This document shows, in pieces, positions 27,383-37,120 of a stretch of DNA of 64,000 bases. Numbering within the stretch: the stretch's first letter is position 1; every line of letters begins with the position of its first letter. The translations under genes were made by a program, and so were the position numbers. The DNA comes from Brachyspira sp. SAP_772 (lineage in GTDB: Bacteria > Spirochaetota > Brachyspiria > Brachyspirales > Brachyspiraceae), in NCBI RefSeq assembly GCF_009755885.1, contig NZ_VYIX01000001.1:732157-796156 (forward strand). The letters run 5' to 3'. The notes beneath the pieces were generated by a model. The model was given only the letters and a program-made list of their open reading frames with translations. It made no database searches and was not told where the DNA came from.

Positions 27383-28075
27383 TCAAACTCCTACATTTAT
27401 GCTATCTTTATATTTATCTAATATTCCATTTTCCCTAAAACTATAATGAAGATTACCTGCTATTATAATATGGTCTAAAACTTTAATATTAACCATAAAA
27501 AATGCTTTATATATTATCTCTGTTATTTCAATGTCAGCCTTTGAAGGTTTTGCTATACCAGAGGGGTGATTGTGTGATAATAAAACATAACTAGAGCCTA
27601 AAGATAATGCCTTCTCAACTAAATCCCTAGGATAAATAGTAGCAGAGTCTATAGTTCCCCTAAATATTTGTTCTATTGAAATTAACCGTTTATTAATATC
27701 CAAACATATTATAGAAAAAGCTTCAAACTTAAGCCGTCCAAACTTTATAACAAGATAATTTATCAAGTCTTTTTTCTTAAGGTCTAAACTATCACTCTTT
27801 AAACTATTAATTAAAAAACATTCCAAAAGCATTGGTATATTTTTTAATATAAAAACCTTTTTTGAAGTGATGCCTTTAATTTTTAGAAGTTCTTTTTCAT
27901 CAGAGTTTACTATATTATACAAATTATGAAACTTATAATAAAGTTTATCTGTTATAATATTTGCATTATTTAAAGATATTCCATTAGAAAGTAAATACGA
28001 TACTATTTCTTTTTCTTTTTTTAAACTAAGGTTTTCATAATTTGGATTTAAAATAAAATTATCGTCAATAAACAT
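27383..28075 (-). CDS. radC: RadC/JAB-domain protein
   Basis: The 230-aa protein has a helix-hairpin-helix-like N-terminal part (about 20-80) and a JAB/MPN metalloprotease-like RadC domain (about 105-225). The zinc motif is complete: 'LLSHNHPSGIAKPSKADIEIT' gives His-x-His and the downstream Asp, within 'GSSYVLLSHNHPSG'. Despite the name, a DNA-repair role is not firmly shown for the family; many copies sit on mobile elements. Here it is upstream of and nearly touching the XRE gene, with no integrase or toxin visible. Confidence 0.9.
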   Translation of the reverse strand: MFIDDNFILNPNYENLSLKKEKEIVSYLLSNGISLNNANIITDKLYYKFHNLYNIVNSDEKELLKIKGITSKKVFILKNIPMLLECFLINSLKSDSLDLKKKDLINYLVIKFGRLKFEAFSIICLDINKRLISIEQIFRGTIDSATIYPRDLVEKALSLGSSYVLLSHNHPSGIAKPSKADIEITEIIYKAFFMVNIKVLDHIIIAGNLHYSFRENGILDKYKDSINVGV

Positions 28076-28291
28076 ATTATTATATCCTTATTAAAATGAA
28101 GTATTACCTATAGTTAAACAAATATTTTTTTAAAATAAGCCAAAATCAAATAAATTAAAACAATATTTAATTCATAATTTCCACTTAAAAAATATATTTA
28201 TTTATTTTTTTTTGAAACAACAATTAGATAAAATATTGACTTTTTGTATAATAGCTATATCATTTTTTTATATAGAGTTTTGGAGTAAACT

Positions 28292-29320
28292 ATGACAAAG
28301 AGACTAATTATTATACTATATGCTATTAATTTATTTTTAATGTCTTGTACATCAGATTCAACATCTCCATTTGATATAGAATATTTTATACTTCTTTTTG
28401 GCGGCGGAAGTGTAATAGAAAAAGAAAAAGCTATAACTGACTCTGCTCAAATCTCAGATTTTTTAAATAAACATGAAGGCATATATTATTCAAAATATGA
28501 AGATGAAAGCCTTGATTTAAGATATATAATAGAAAATGATAAAATATATACAGGATATAACACAGAAGTAACTGGCACTAGAACATTGTTTGGTACAAAA
28601 TTGCAAATATATATACCTGGAAAAACTACAGGAACTGGTTATGATAAAAATGATGAAATGTTTACTTTTAATTTTGCTACAAATCAAAATATATATTTAT
28701 TTGCAAATGCAATATTTCATAAAGATAGTTATTCTATAGCAACTGGATATTCATATAAAATAGGAGAAGCCATTGAAGAATTAAAACAATACAGCGGAAA
28801 TTATTATTATTATGATTATGATGATACAAAAAAATATTATATACTTATAGATGCAAATGGACAAATATATATAGATGATAATTTAAATATCACATATTCA
28901 ACTGCATCAATAAAAGATAAAGTACTCACTATTACATACACTAAAACAGGGGAAACTAAAATAAAACAAGAATTACATTTTTATGATGATAAATTAATTT
29001 TTGGTAATTCTTGGATAAATGACCAATTACAATATGAAGCTTTAAAAAGATATGATTTATTTAGCCCATATAATGGTACCTATACAGGAAAAGACGGAAC
29101 TACTGATATAACTTTAACTGTTACATCAAATGAAATAAAATTAAGCACTCTTGGCAGATATGATACTTTTACTCCTGTGATGAGCGGAAACACTTTGATA
29201 CTTTATCAATACTCTTCTAGGTATCCTACAAAAGAATATAAATTCGTATTTAATAATGATAAAGTAACATATACAAAACCAGATAATGGCGGAACTGTTA
29301 TACTATATAAACAAAGCTAA
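28292..29320 (+). CDS. Hypothetical lipoprotein, 342 aa
   Basis: The N-terminus is a lipoprotein signal, 'MTKRLIIILYAINLFLMSCT', with the lipobox Cys at about residue 19. The mature part is beta-rich and seems to hold three related segments of about 90 residues ('NKHEGIYYSKYED', 'QYSGNYYYYDYDD', 'SPYNGTYTGKDG'), each opening with a G-x-Y pattern and carrying strands such as 'YKFVFNNDKVTYTKPD'. This suggests an internally repeated, lipocalin- or META-like fold, but I recognise no named family. It stands alone, divergent from radC. Confidence 0.72.
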   Translation: MTKRLIIILYAINLFLMSCTSDSTSPFDIEYFILLFGGGSVIEKEKAITDSAQISDFLNKHEGIYYSKYEDESLDLRYIIENDKIYTGYNTEVTGTRTLFGTKLQIYIPGKTTGTGYDKNDEMFTFNFATNQNIYLFANAIFHKDSYSIATGYSYKIGEAIEELKQYSGNYYYYDYDDTKKYYILIDANGQIYIDDNLNITYSTASIKDKVLTITYTKTGETKIKQELHFYDDKLIFGNSWINDQLQYEALKRYDLFSPYNGTYTGKDGTTDITLTVTSNEIKLSTLGRYDTFTPVMSGNTLILYQYSSRYPTKEYKFVFNNDKVTYTKPDNGGTVILYKQS

Positions 29321-29398
29321 TTTTTTAATTAAATTATAATTGAAAATTTTATATTATTATGATATTATTTTAATAAGTTATTTTTGGAGAAATATTTA

Positions 29399-29626
29399 AT
29401 GAAAAAAATGAGCAAAAATCCTTTTCTTATTGAAGTGGAGAGAAAATTTGGGAAAGATAGTTTTGAATACTCTGCATTTATGCGCGGAAGTAAAAAATTT
29501 AAAATAACTAAAGAAGAAATAGATGACAGATATAATTTAACTTTAAAAGAGTTTGCATATTATGCTCAAGTATCTGGTTTTAAAGTATTATCTGATGTAG
29601 ATAGCTTAATCATATTTAAAGAATAA
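29399..29626 (+). CDS. Hypothetical small protein, 75 aa
   Basis: The start is set at ATG 29399 because TTGGAG (29384-29389), the start of the longer frame, is the ribosome site itself. The product is charged and soluble ('NPFLIEVERKFGKDSFEYSAFMRGSKKF'), with no membrane segment or known motif. It lies between the lipoprotein gene and the kinase gene, 35 bp before the latter, so it may share its transcript. Composition and a proper ribosome site argue that it is real; no function can be given. Confidence 0.6.
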   Translation: MKKMSKNPFLIEVERKFGKDSFEYSAFMRGSKKFKITKEEIDDRYNLTLKEFAYYAQVSGFKVLSDVDSLIIFKE

Positions 29627-29661
29627 AATCATAAAATTAAATTAATTAAAAAGCAAAAATA

Positions 29662-30486
29662 ATGAAAGATTGTAATGTACTTCTTATAAATGATATATGT
29701 TCTTATGGTAAAGCTTCTCTAACAGTTAATATTCCTGTTCTTTCTGCTTTTGGTATAAAAGTCTCTCCCCTAATAACTGTATTATTATCTAATCACACTG
29801 CTTTTGAATCTTTTTGTGCCTTCAATTTAACAGAACAATTGAAACAAATAGTAAATGAATTAAAAAAGAAAGAGGCACAATTTGACGCTTTATATATAGG
29901 TTGGCTTGCATCCGATGAACAAGTAGATATAGTTATAGATATAATAGAATATTTCAAAATAAAAACTGTATTATTAGATCCAATATTAGGAGATAATGGC
30001 AAATTATATTCTTCTATGACAGAAAAACATATAAAATCCATTAAAAGAATACTAAAATATGCTACAATAATAACACCTAATATCACAGAATTATGTTTGC
30101 TTTTGGATAAAGACCCAAGCAAAAAATATACAGAAGAAAATGTAATAGAAATGGCTAAAGAATTATCAAATATAACTTCAGAAAATGTGATTGTAACAAG
30201 TGTAGAAAAAGATAACAAGTTCGGTTCTCTAGCATACAATAAAAAAAATAATAATATTACAACAAGTTATTTTGATAAAATAAATATAGCAATGCCGGGT
30301 ACAGGTGATGCCTTTGCTTCTGCATTATTAGGATATATATTAAATGACTATTCTATAGAAGATGCATTAAAAAAAGCTACTAAATTTATTTACACAGCAA
30401 TAGAGCTATCTGTAAAAGAAAATGATAATAGAATATATGGCATATCCATAGAAAAAAGACTTAATCTGTTAAAAGATTTATATTAA
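29662..30486 (+). CDS. Pyridoxal/pyridoxamine kinase family protein (PdxY/ThiD type)
   Basis: The 274-aa protein is a ribokinase-fold B6/hydroxymethylpyrimidine kinase. It opens with 'VLLINDICSYGKASLTVNIPVLSAFGIKVSPLITVLLSNHT' (about 5-45), has 'VLLDPILGDNGKLYSSM' (about 97-113), 'IITPNITELCLLL' and the anion-hole motif 'MPGTGDAFASALLGYIL' with the catalytic Asp at about residue 215. The opening resembles PdxY more than ThiD, so phosphorylation of pyridoxal or pyridoxamine to the 5'-phosphate is the likeliest role. No thi or pdx genes adjoin. The start lacks a strong ribosome site. Confidence 0.82.
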   Translation: MKDCNVLLINDICSYGKASLTVNIPVLSAFGIKVSPLITVLLSNHTAFESFCAFNLTEQLKQIVNELKKKEAQFDALYIGWLASDEQVDIVIDIIEYFKIKTVLLDPILGDNGKLYSSMTEKHIKSIKRILKYATIITPNITELCLLLDKDPSKKYTEENVIEMAKELSNITSENVIVTSVEKDNKFGSLAYNKKNNNITTSYFDKINIAMPGTGDAFASALLGYILNDYSIEDALKKATKFIYTAIELSVKENDNRIYGISIEKRLNLLKDLY

Positions 30487-30495
30487 TAAACAAAT

Positions 30496-33246
30496 TTATT
30501 TTAATAGTTTATTTAATATATCTTCTATTTCTCTTTCTATGTATTTTTTATCATTCATATCTTTGCCCCAAACAGATTTATTCAATGCTGTTTTATATAA
30601 TTGCAAAGATTGTTTTAGAAGAGTATTTGTGTTTCTGTCTATATAACTTTCAGCTCTCAATTTATATATTCTAGCAAGTAAAGCATATCCGCTTGCATCA
30701 TCAGGAAGAAGTGAAATATAATTTAGAGCATATTTCTGTGCCTTGTTATAATCTCTAAAATTATTTAATGCTACAATAGAAGCTCTATAATTTGCAGCTG
30801 CCTGATTTTTATTAATGCTAATTATATTCTCATACCCTTCTAGTGCTTCATTAATATTGCCTGTTATTTCATTTACATAAGATATCTGATACAAATAGTC
30901 AAGATTATCACCATTAATTAAAACAGCTCTATTAGCATATCTCATAGCAGCATCATTATTTCCAAGTTTAACATTTAATTTTGATAATGCATAATAATCT
31001 CTATCAGATTCATATTCATTATTTAAATTAAATAAAGATAAAGGATAAGATGAAACATTAACAATACTATCCACCTTCCAAAGCAAATCCACTTCCATAT
31101 ATTTAGAAGCCCTGTCAAAAGCATTAATAGAATATCCATATAATCTGCTTTTACTATAAATTCTTCCTAATATAGCGTCTTTTGCTCCTTCAACATTAAC
31201 ATACTTAAAAATATTATAAGTCATATCATAAGCACTATTATCATATTCATATGCCAATGATTCTGCTAAAGCTATAACATTATTCATATAAGCAGGTGCT
31301 ATTCTTAAAACCTCCCTTCTAACTTCAGAAAACTTAACATATCCATTAACATTATTATAATTGCCCATAGAAGCTAAATAAGAATCAATATATATCTTAT
31401 TTTTTATAGCTATAGCATCATAATTATCTCTATTAATTCTTGTAGCTAAATTAGCAATATTTTTTGATTTTTCATAATCTTTTTGATTATATAAATATGA
31501 AGCATAATAACCATATATTATAGAGTTTATCTTTTTTATATAAGGATCTTTAGTATCAATATTTTTAAGTCCATCTATATAATTTATAGCTTCTTCATAT
31601 CTATCATTTCTTAAATATTCAAATACTTTATCCGTAATAAGAGAAGTATTATATTTTAAATCATCTTCCCAAAATAAAGTAGATTTTATATCTGTGAGGT
31701 ATATCTCTTTTTGATAATCAGAAATATCGTTTGATTTTACTCTTATACCTAGTAATTCTCTTAATAATAAAACATTATCAATACTGATAGTATTATTATC
31801 AAAAGCTGTTTTTAAAAGTTTAATTGCTTCATCTGTAGAGCCTAATTTAGAATAGCTATTTGCAATATACCATAATCTTTTTTGCTCTTCATAACCTTCA
31901 AATCTGCTATTCATAATTAAATTAACAACATTAACATATAGCCCCTTATTATATAAATAATCAGCCCTATCAAGAATAAGATTATTTTCAAGAGATTTCA
32001 TCAATCTAGCAACCGTATTTCTATAAGCATTAATACTAACTAATATATCTCTTGCTTTTTTATAGTCTCTTTTAAATATCAAATATTTAGTGTATTCTAT
32101 TTTATTTTCATCAGATATATCATATATACCTACAATTTGAGAAATTATTTCATTTGGATAATATAAGTACCCATAATTATAAAGCATATTAGCAAGTGTT
32201 TCATATAATCTAGGCTTATTATAAGAATATTTTAGCCCCTCTTCTAATATATTTATAGCCTCTCTTTCTTTACCTTCATACAAAAATATTTGAGCAAGTA
32301 TAGCATAAGCTTCATCAAAATCTTTATTATTTCTTATAAAACTATTTATCATGCTTTTAGCTTCAGTATAATTTTGAGTTTTAAAATAAGTTTTAGCCAA
32401 AGCAAGTTCTATTTCAGGAAAATCTTTTGTATAATTGGAAAGAGAATCTAATTTAATAAATGCATTAGTATAATCATTAGATATTATATAACTATCCCAA
32501 ATATAAAGCTCTTTCTGAACTGTAGCATTTGATATTTTAGAGTTTATTCTAATTAAATTATTATTATTAGAAACATTTTCTATAAGGGCTACATTATAAT
32601 TGTTTATGGCATCATCATACTGTTTTTTAAAAATACTAATATCTCCAAAACCTTCGTATCCGCATTCACTGCCATTTTTTATACATAAACTATAATATTT
32701 CTCAGCACTCTTTATATCAAAATTTCTTAAAGCAATATCTCCAGCCAAATATAACCAATAATTATCATTATATATTTTATATGCAGATATATAAGCTATT
32801 AAAGCATATTCGTATTCATTAATCTTATAAAAGAAATCAGTTATATTAGTATGTACTTCCCTATCATTAATATACCAATTTATAATCTTACTAAAATCTA
32901 AAGAAGCATAATATAAATCTCCATGCCTGTAATAAGCAAGCCCTCTCGTATAATAAATATCATAATAATCTTTATAACTTTCTTCTAATAAATTACAAAT
33001 ATTAATAGCTTCATTATATTTTGACTCTTTTATTAATAGTTTAGCTTCATTTAATTTATTTGTAATATCTATTTTTATTTCTTCATTTGCATTATTTAAA
33101 AAATCATTTGTAATAATATTAACATTCTCTAAATTAATATCCAAATTTCTATCAGATACAGTTTTTTGAGAATATTGTAAAATATCTTTGGAATATGCCG
33201 AAATATATAGCATAAAAATAGCAAGCAGTATCTTTATTAATTTCAT
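30496..33246 (-). CDS. Exported TPR-repeat protein, 916 aa
   Basis: A signal peptide ('MKLIKILLAIFMLYISAYS', residues 1-19) precedes a very long array of tetratricopeptide repeats from about residue 60 to the end. Examples are 'YYTRGLAYYRHGDLYYASLDFSKII', 'LLYRELANML'-like helices in the middle and 'LSKLNVKLGNNDAAMRYANRAVLINGDN' near 780. The protein is therefore a periplasmic or surface scaffold for protein contacts. Length and signal resemble large TPR proteins found in spirochaetes; the partner is unknown. It converges with the kinase gene, 9 bp apart, and is divergent from the glycosyltransferase gene. Confidence 0.85.
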   Translation of the reverse strand: MKLIKILLAIFMLYISAYSKDILQYSQKTVSDRNLDINLENVNIITNDFLNNANEEIKIDITNKLNEAKLLIKESKYNEAINICNLLEESYKDYYDIYYTRGLAYYRHGDLYYASLDFSKIINWYINDREVHTNITDFFYKINEYEYALIAYISAYKIYNDNYWLYLAGDIALRNFDIKSAEKYYSLCIKNGSECGYEGFGDISIFKKQYDDAINNYNVALIENVSNNNNLIRINSKISNATVQKELYIWDSYIISNDYTNAFIKLDSLSNYTKDFPEIELALAKTYFKTQNYTEAKSMINSFIRNNKDFDEAYAILAQIFLYEGKEREAINILEEGLKYSYNKPRLYETLANMLYNYGYLYYPNEIISQIVGIYDISDENKIEYTKYLIFKRDYKKARDILVSINAYRNTVARLMKSLENNLILDRADYLYNKGLYVNVVNLIMNSRFEGYEEQKRLWYIANSYSKLGSTDEAIKLLKTAFDNNTISIDNVLLLRELLGIRVKSNDISDYQKEIYLTDIKSTLFWEDDLKYNTSLITDKVFEYLRNDRYEEAINYIDGLKNIDTKDPYIKKINSIIYGYYASYLYNQKDYEKSKNIANLATRINRDNYDAIAIKNKIYIDSYLASMGNYNNVNGYVKFSEVRREVLRIAPAYMNNVIALAESLAYEYDNSAYDMTYNIFKYVNVEGAKDAILGRIYSKSRLYGYSINAFDRASKYMEVDLLWKVDSIVNVSSYPLSLFNLNNEYESDRDYYALSKLNVKLGNNDAAMRYANRAVLINGDNLDYLYQISYVNEITGNINEALEGYENIISINKNQAAANYRASIVALNNFRDYNKAQKYALNYISLLPDDASGYALLARIYKLRAESYIDRNTNTLLKQSLQLYKTALNKSVWGKDMNDKKYIEREIEDILNKLLK

Positions 33247-33325
33247 AATATTTCCTTACAAATACTGCTATAAATATCGGAAATAATGGTATTATTTTTT
33301 AATAAAGATATAAAAATAAATTTAT

Positions 33326-34369
33326 ATGAAAGAAATAATAATATTAACATCAAATATCACAATAAAAAATAAAACAAATATATTTATATTGAATTTAATA
33401 GAGTTATTATATAAAAAAGGGGTAAAAGTAACATTATATTCAAATAAATTTCCAAAAACTTTTCATGGATACATTACAAAAAAACATCTGTCATTAAAGT
33501 TTACAAATATAAAAGAAATAGCAAATCAATCAAAAAATGCCAACGCAATAATAGCTATAGACTATCCGATGAATATAATAGCATACAAAATAAAAAATAT
33601 GTTTAATAAGATGAGAATAACTTCACCTTTAATAATATGGTATTCAATAAACTTTCAAAAAAATATATATAAAAATAATAATAAAAGAAAATTAAAAGAA
33701 GATTATAAAAGTATTTCAAATATAGATATAGTGTTATGTGCCAATGAAAAAACAAAAAACATGTTGGAATATATTTATAATAATAAAGCAATAGAAATTA
33801 TACGCCCATATTACTCACCATATATTTTTAATAATAATAACAATAAAGAGAATTATATACTCACTTTCTTTAATGCAGAAAACAGCATATATAAATGCAC
33901 TGCTGCCTACTGTGAATATATAAATAATTCAATAAAAAATAATAAAGAGATATACAAATTAATAATAGTAGGATACAACAAATACTTAGAAGATAATATA
34001 AATAAATTAAATATAAAAGACTATGTAGAGTTAGTGGATTATAATTCTAATATAGAAAAGATAATATCAAACGCCTATACAATTTTAATACATAATATAG
34101 ACGACCCTTTCTATATAGAATTAATATCCTCTTGGAATAATAAACAAATACCAATAATAGATTCTAAAAGCCCATCCGCTGAGATTAGCATAGATAATAA
34201 AAATGCTCTAATATATAACTCTCAAAATCCAATATCTTTATGTAATAAATTAATTACACTCATAGAAGATAAAGAGTTATATAATAGCCTTTCATCTTCA
34301 ATAGAAAATATTCCAAGTATTGAAGATAGTGCAAATCAATTATTAGAAATAATATCAAAAAAATTATAA
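33326..34369 (+). CDS. GT-B glycosyltransferase-like protein
   Basis: The 347-aa protein has a two-domain GT-B layout: an N-terminal half with '[18 protein letters not shown]' (about 23-40) and a C-terminal half with '[41 protein letters not shown]' (about 211-251), the pattern of GT4/GT1 donor domains. The final 'GLP..E'-type catalytic Glu motif is weak ('[12 protein letters not shown]'), so the activity and sugar are unsure. The sequence is very Asn/Lys/Ile-rich. Its stop overlaps that of dnaJ on the other strand (TTATAA, 34364-34369). Confidence 0.7.
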   Translation: MKEIIILTSNITIKNKTNIFILNLIELLYKKGVKVTLYSNKFPKTFHGYITKKHLSLKFTNIKEIANQSKNANAIIAIDYPMNIIAYKIKNMFNKMRITSPLIIWYSINFQKNIYKNNNKRKLKEDYKSISNIDIVLCANEKTKNMLEYIYNNKAIEIIRPYYSPYIFNNNNNKENYILTFFNAENSIYKCTAAYCEYINNSIKNNKEIYKLIIVGYNKYLEDNINKLNIKDYVELVDYNSNIEKIISNAYTILIHNIDDPFYIELISSWNNKQIPIIDSKSPSAEISIDNKNALIYNSQNPISLCNKLITLIEDKELYNSLSSSIENIPSIEDSANQLLEIISKKL

Positions 34370-35494
34370 ATTATTTCTGCTAGGTTTTCTCAATTTTGGC
34401 TCTTCATTATTTGGAATAACTTTTTTAAGTTCATTAAATAATCTTTTCTCTTCAGAAGATAATTTATTATTAACATCAATATTTACTATAACAAATAAAT
34501 CTCCTCGAGATGACCTATTAATATGATTAGCACCATTTCCTTTTAACTTAAAAATCTGTCCGCTATTAGTGCCAGCAGGAATTTTTATTTTTACTTTTTT
34601 CTTATCTAATGTTTCTATAAATATATCATCACCTAAAGTAGCTTGCACTATATTAATACCCACTTCAGTAATTAAATCAATACCCTCTCTAACAAAATAT
34701 TGATGCGGTGCAACATGTATATAAAGATATAAATCTCCATTTACACCTCCAGCTATAGCCTCACCTTCACCAGCTATTCTTAATTGAGTATTATCATCAA
34801 TTCCCTTAGGTATATTAACAGATATAGTTTTAGGCTTTTTAATAGTACCAGTTCCATGACATTTTTTACAAGGTGTAGTAACAATAGAGCCAGTACCATT
34901 ACATCTGCTGCAAGTTCTTCTCACACTAAAAAATCCCTGAGCCATTCTTACTTCGCCTGTACCATTACAAGAAGGACAAGTTTGAGTTTTTGTACCGGGT
35001 TCAGCTCCACTTCCATGACAAGCATCACAAATATCTTTTTTATCTAATTTAATCTCCATCTTTTTTCCAAATACAGCATCTTCAAGAGAAAGTGTAATAT
35101 CATGTCTTAAATCATTACCTCTTCTTTGACTTCTTGAACCTCTAGAAGAAAATCCGCCTCCAAAAAAAGAACTAAATATATCATCCAAATCCCCAAAACC
35201 GCCAGAACCTCCAAACATTTGTGAAAAGTCAAATCCGCCTCTTCCATAAGCATCAGCAAAATCACTATGAACACCTTGAAAACCAAATTGATCATATTGT
35301 GCACGTTTCTTCTCATCAGATAATATTTCATAAGCTTCTGTAGCTTCTTTAAACTTCTCTTCTGCTTCTTTATTTCCCGGATTTCTATCAGGGTGATATT
35401 GCATAGCTAATTTTCTATATGCCTTTTTAATTTCATCAGCACTAGCTGTTTTATTTACTCCCAATACTTCGTAATAATCTCTTTTGTTTGCCAT
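34364..35494 (-). CDS. dnaJ: Chaperone DnaJ (Hsp40)
   Basis: DnaJ delivers unfolded proteins to DnaK and stimulates its ATPase. The 376-aa protein is full length: a J-domain (about 4-70) with '[20 protein letters not shown]' containing HPD, a Gly/Phe-rich linker ('[16 protein letters not shown]', about 85-125), four zinc repeats ('CDACHGSG', 'CPSCNGTG', 'CSRCNGTG', 'CKKCHGTG', about 145-215) and the C-terminal substrate domains. dnaK and grpE are not in the window. A small J-domain gene lies 68 bp upstream on the same strand. No CIRCE-type inverted repeat was seen in front of it. Confidence 0.96.
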   Translation of the reverse strand: MANKRDYYEVLGVNKTASADEIKKAYRKLAMQYHPDRNPGNKEAEEKFKEATEAYEILSDEKKRAQYDQFGFQGVHSDFADAYGRGGFDFSQMFGGSGGFGDLDDIFSSFFGGGFSSRGSRSQRRGNDLRHDITLSLEDAVFGKKMEIKLDKKDICDACHGSGAEPGTKTQTCPSCNGTGEVRMAQGFFSVRRTCSRCNGTGSIVTTPCKKCHGTGTIKKPKTISVNIPKGIDDNTQLRIAGEGEAIAGGVNGDLYLYIHVAPHQYFVREGIDLITEVGINIVQATLGDDIFIETLDKKKVKIKIPAGTNSGQIFKLKGNGANHINRSSRGDLFVIVNIDVNNKLSSEEKRLFNELKKVIPNNEEPKLRKPSRNNL

Positions 35495-35562
35495 TTTAAC
35501 ATATCCTCATTAATAAAATACATAAAAAATAAAAGCTTATATATAAAATCAAAAATAAAAAA

Positions 35563-35850
35563 TTATTTTCTTCTCTTACTTCCAACTATTATACTAACGC
35601 CTAAACCTAAAGCTGCTAGGCCTGTAATAACATATTTATTGTTAGCTAAATACTTAATATTATATTCCATTCTCTTTTTTTTGTCAGATAAAACATCATA
35701 AGCCTCAGTAATCTCTTTAAACTTATTAGCACTAGTATCATCTCCAGCATTTCTATCAGGGTGATATAATTTTGCTAACTCCCTATAAGACTTTTTTATT
35801 TTCTCTTCACTTGCAAATATATTAACATTAAGTATTTTATAATAATCCAT
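35563..35850 (-). CDS. Small J-domain protein with C-terminal membrane helix
   Basis: The 95-aa product is almost only a J-domain (residues 2-65): 'YYKILNVNIFASEEKIKKSYRELAKLYHPDRNAGD' with the HPD loop, and 'FKEITEAYDVLSDKKKRMEYN'. A hydrophobic helix ('YVITGLAALGLGVSIIVGS', about 73-91) follows, ending in RRK, so it is probably tail-anchored with the J-domain in the cytoplasm. It would recruit DnaK to the membrane. It lies upstream of dnaJ on the same strand and may be co-transcribed with it. Confidence 0.85.
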   Translation of the reverse strand: MDYYKILNVNIFASEEKIKKSYRELAKLYHPDRNAGDDTSANKFKEITEAYDVLSDKKKRMEYNIKYLANNKYVITGLAALGLGVSIIVGSKRRK

Positions 35851-35925
35851 AAAAATATCCTTAAATTATATATATAAAAACAATTTTCATCAATACAAAA
35901 AAATACACAAAAAATTAAACAAAAA

Positions 35926-36618
35926 TTAATTATCAAAAAACATTAAACTCTCAACTATAAGCAATAATCCGCTAGCTATCCATATACTTTTAGTACCTAA
36001 AATGTTAGTAAATAAACTACCCAAAAATGCTCCAAACATAAAACATAATAAAATACTTAAATATATAAGACCATTTTTTAAACCTGTTTTATCTTTATTA
36101 AACAAGAATTTAAAAAAATTTTCTGAAGCAGATCTCAAATTTCCAGTACACATATTAGTAACATAAGCAAGTCCCTCAACCCTATTAAAAGTTATCATCA
36201 AAATACCAGACATAAAAGCTATAAAACTGATAACTAAACTGTCAAATATATCTCTAGGTAAAAGACCAACTACAAAAAGTATAATGGCATTTATTAGTAT
36301 TACTAAATATTCTAATTCCATTAATTTTTTTTTATTTAATATTTTTTTTATATATAATGCAAACCAAATACCTATTATAAATACAAAAATAGATATTAAA
36401 TAATGTATAGCCTCAAAGAAATTTCTTTCAGCAATACTCATAGCAAGAAATATAATGTTTCCTGTCTGAGCATAGGCAAATACACCATCTCTTGTAATAT
36501 AAGTATATGAATCAACAAATCCCCCTATAATACTAAATATTGACGCAATATAAATAGTTTGTGTTGTATGTATTGATTCATTCTTTCTTTTAATGAAAGA
36601 GATGAGATTACTTCTCAT
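35926..36618 (-). CDS. DUF1275 (YoaK-like) membrane protein
   Basis: The 230-aa protein has six to seven membrane helices and the DUF1275 pattern: 'ASIFSIIGGFVDSYTYITRDGVFAYAQTGNIIFLAMSIAER' (about 25-65), where the 'GFVDSYTY' and 'QTGNI' motifs are typical, and 'YVTNMCTGNLRSASENFF' later (about 150-168). The family is of unknown function, possibly a transporter. It lies upstream of the small J-domain gene on the same strand, 75 bp away, and downstream of the META lipoproteins. Confidence 0.85.
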   Translation of the reverse strand: MRSNLISFIKRKNESIHTTQTIYIASIFSIIGGFVDSYTYITRDGVFAYAQTGNIIFLAMSIAERNFFEAIHYLISIFVFIIGIWFALYIKKILNKKKLMELEYLVILINAIILFVVGLLPRDIFDSLVISFIAFMSGILMITFNRVEGLAYVTNMCTGNLRSASENFFKFLFNKDKTGLKNGLIYLSILLCFMFGAFLGSLFTNILGTKSIWIASGLLLIVESLMFFDN

Positions 36619-36703
36619 ATAAAAAATATTCCCATAAAATTAATTGCAAATATTATAACATAAAATAGGATTTTTAGAAATATATAAGAAAGAAATTATA
36701 TAT

Positions 36704-37120
36704 CTAATAAAGTCTTTTAAAAATAAGCTTAAGATCATTATCTAAAGTGTTTATAACTAACTCTTCACCATTAAACTCTATAGATGAAGCGGCTGTTAAA
36801 TATTTTAAATAATCTTTTTCTTCAGTTATAGCCTCTTCTTCTTCTGATATTTTTGTAACTTCTATGTTTTTTATAAATAAAATATTACCTCTTCTAAGTT
36901 CATATTCTCCAAAATATGTATTAGCTCCGCCATAACCGTAAAACTCTGTATTATAAAAAGATATTGTAATACCATTATCTTCAAACATATTCATAAGCTT
37001 ATAAGTTTTACCTGTAAGTGTGCTAGATGACACTGATAATGATTTCTTAGTGGAGGAACAAGAAAATATTATAAAAAATATAAATATTATAAATATCTTT
37101 TTTAAATTATTTTTTTTCAT
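36704..37120 (-). CDS. META/HslJ-like lipoprotein (second of a pair)
   Basis: The 138-aa product has a lipoprotein signal ('KKIFIIFIFFIIFSCSS', lipobox Cys at about 21). Its body reads like a META domain: 'LTGKTYKLMNMFEDNGITISFYNTEFYGYGGANTYFGEYEL' (about 35-75), then 'YLKYLTAASSIEFNGEELVINTL', ending in a strand 'LKLIFKRLY'. The family includes HslJ and is linked to envelope stress in other bacteria. It overlaps the preceding paralogue by 4 bp (ATGA-type junction), so the two are translationally coupled. The exact function is unknown. Confidence 0.75.
   Translation of the reverse strand: MKKNNLKKIFIIFIFFIIFSCSSTKKSLSVSSSTLTGKTYKLMNMFEDNGITISFYNTEFYGYGGANTYFGEYELRRGNILFIKNIEVTKISEEEEAITEEKDYLKYLTAASSIEFNGEELVINTLDNDLKLIFKRLY

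Noticed and set aside
26954-28075. XRE-RadC pair as the remnant of a mobile element or toxin-antitoxin system
   Set aside because: No integrase, toxin, repeat boundary or composition change is visible around the pair.
29384-29398. TTG start for the small protein ending at 29626
   Set aside because: The TTG is part of the TTGGAG ribosome site for the ATG at 29399.
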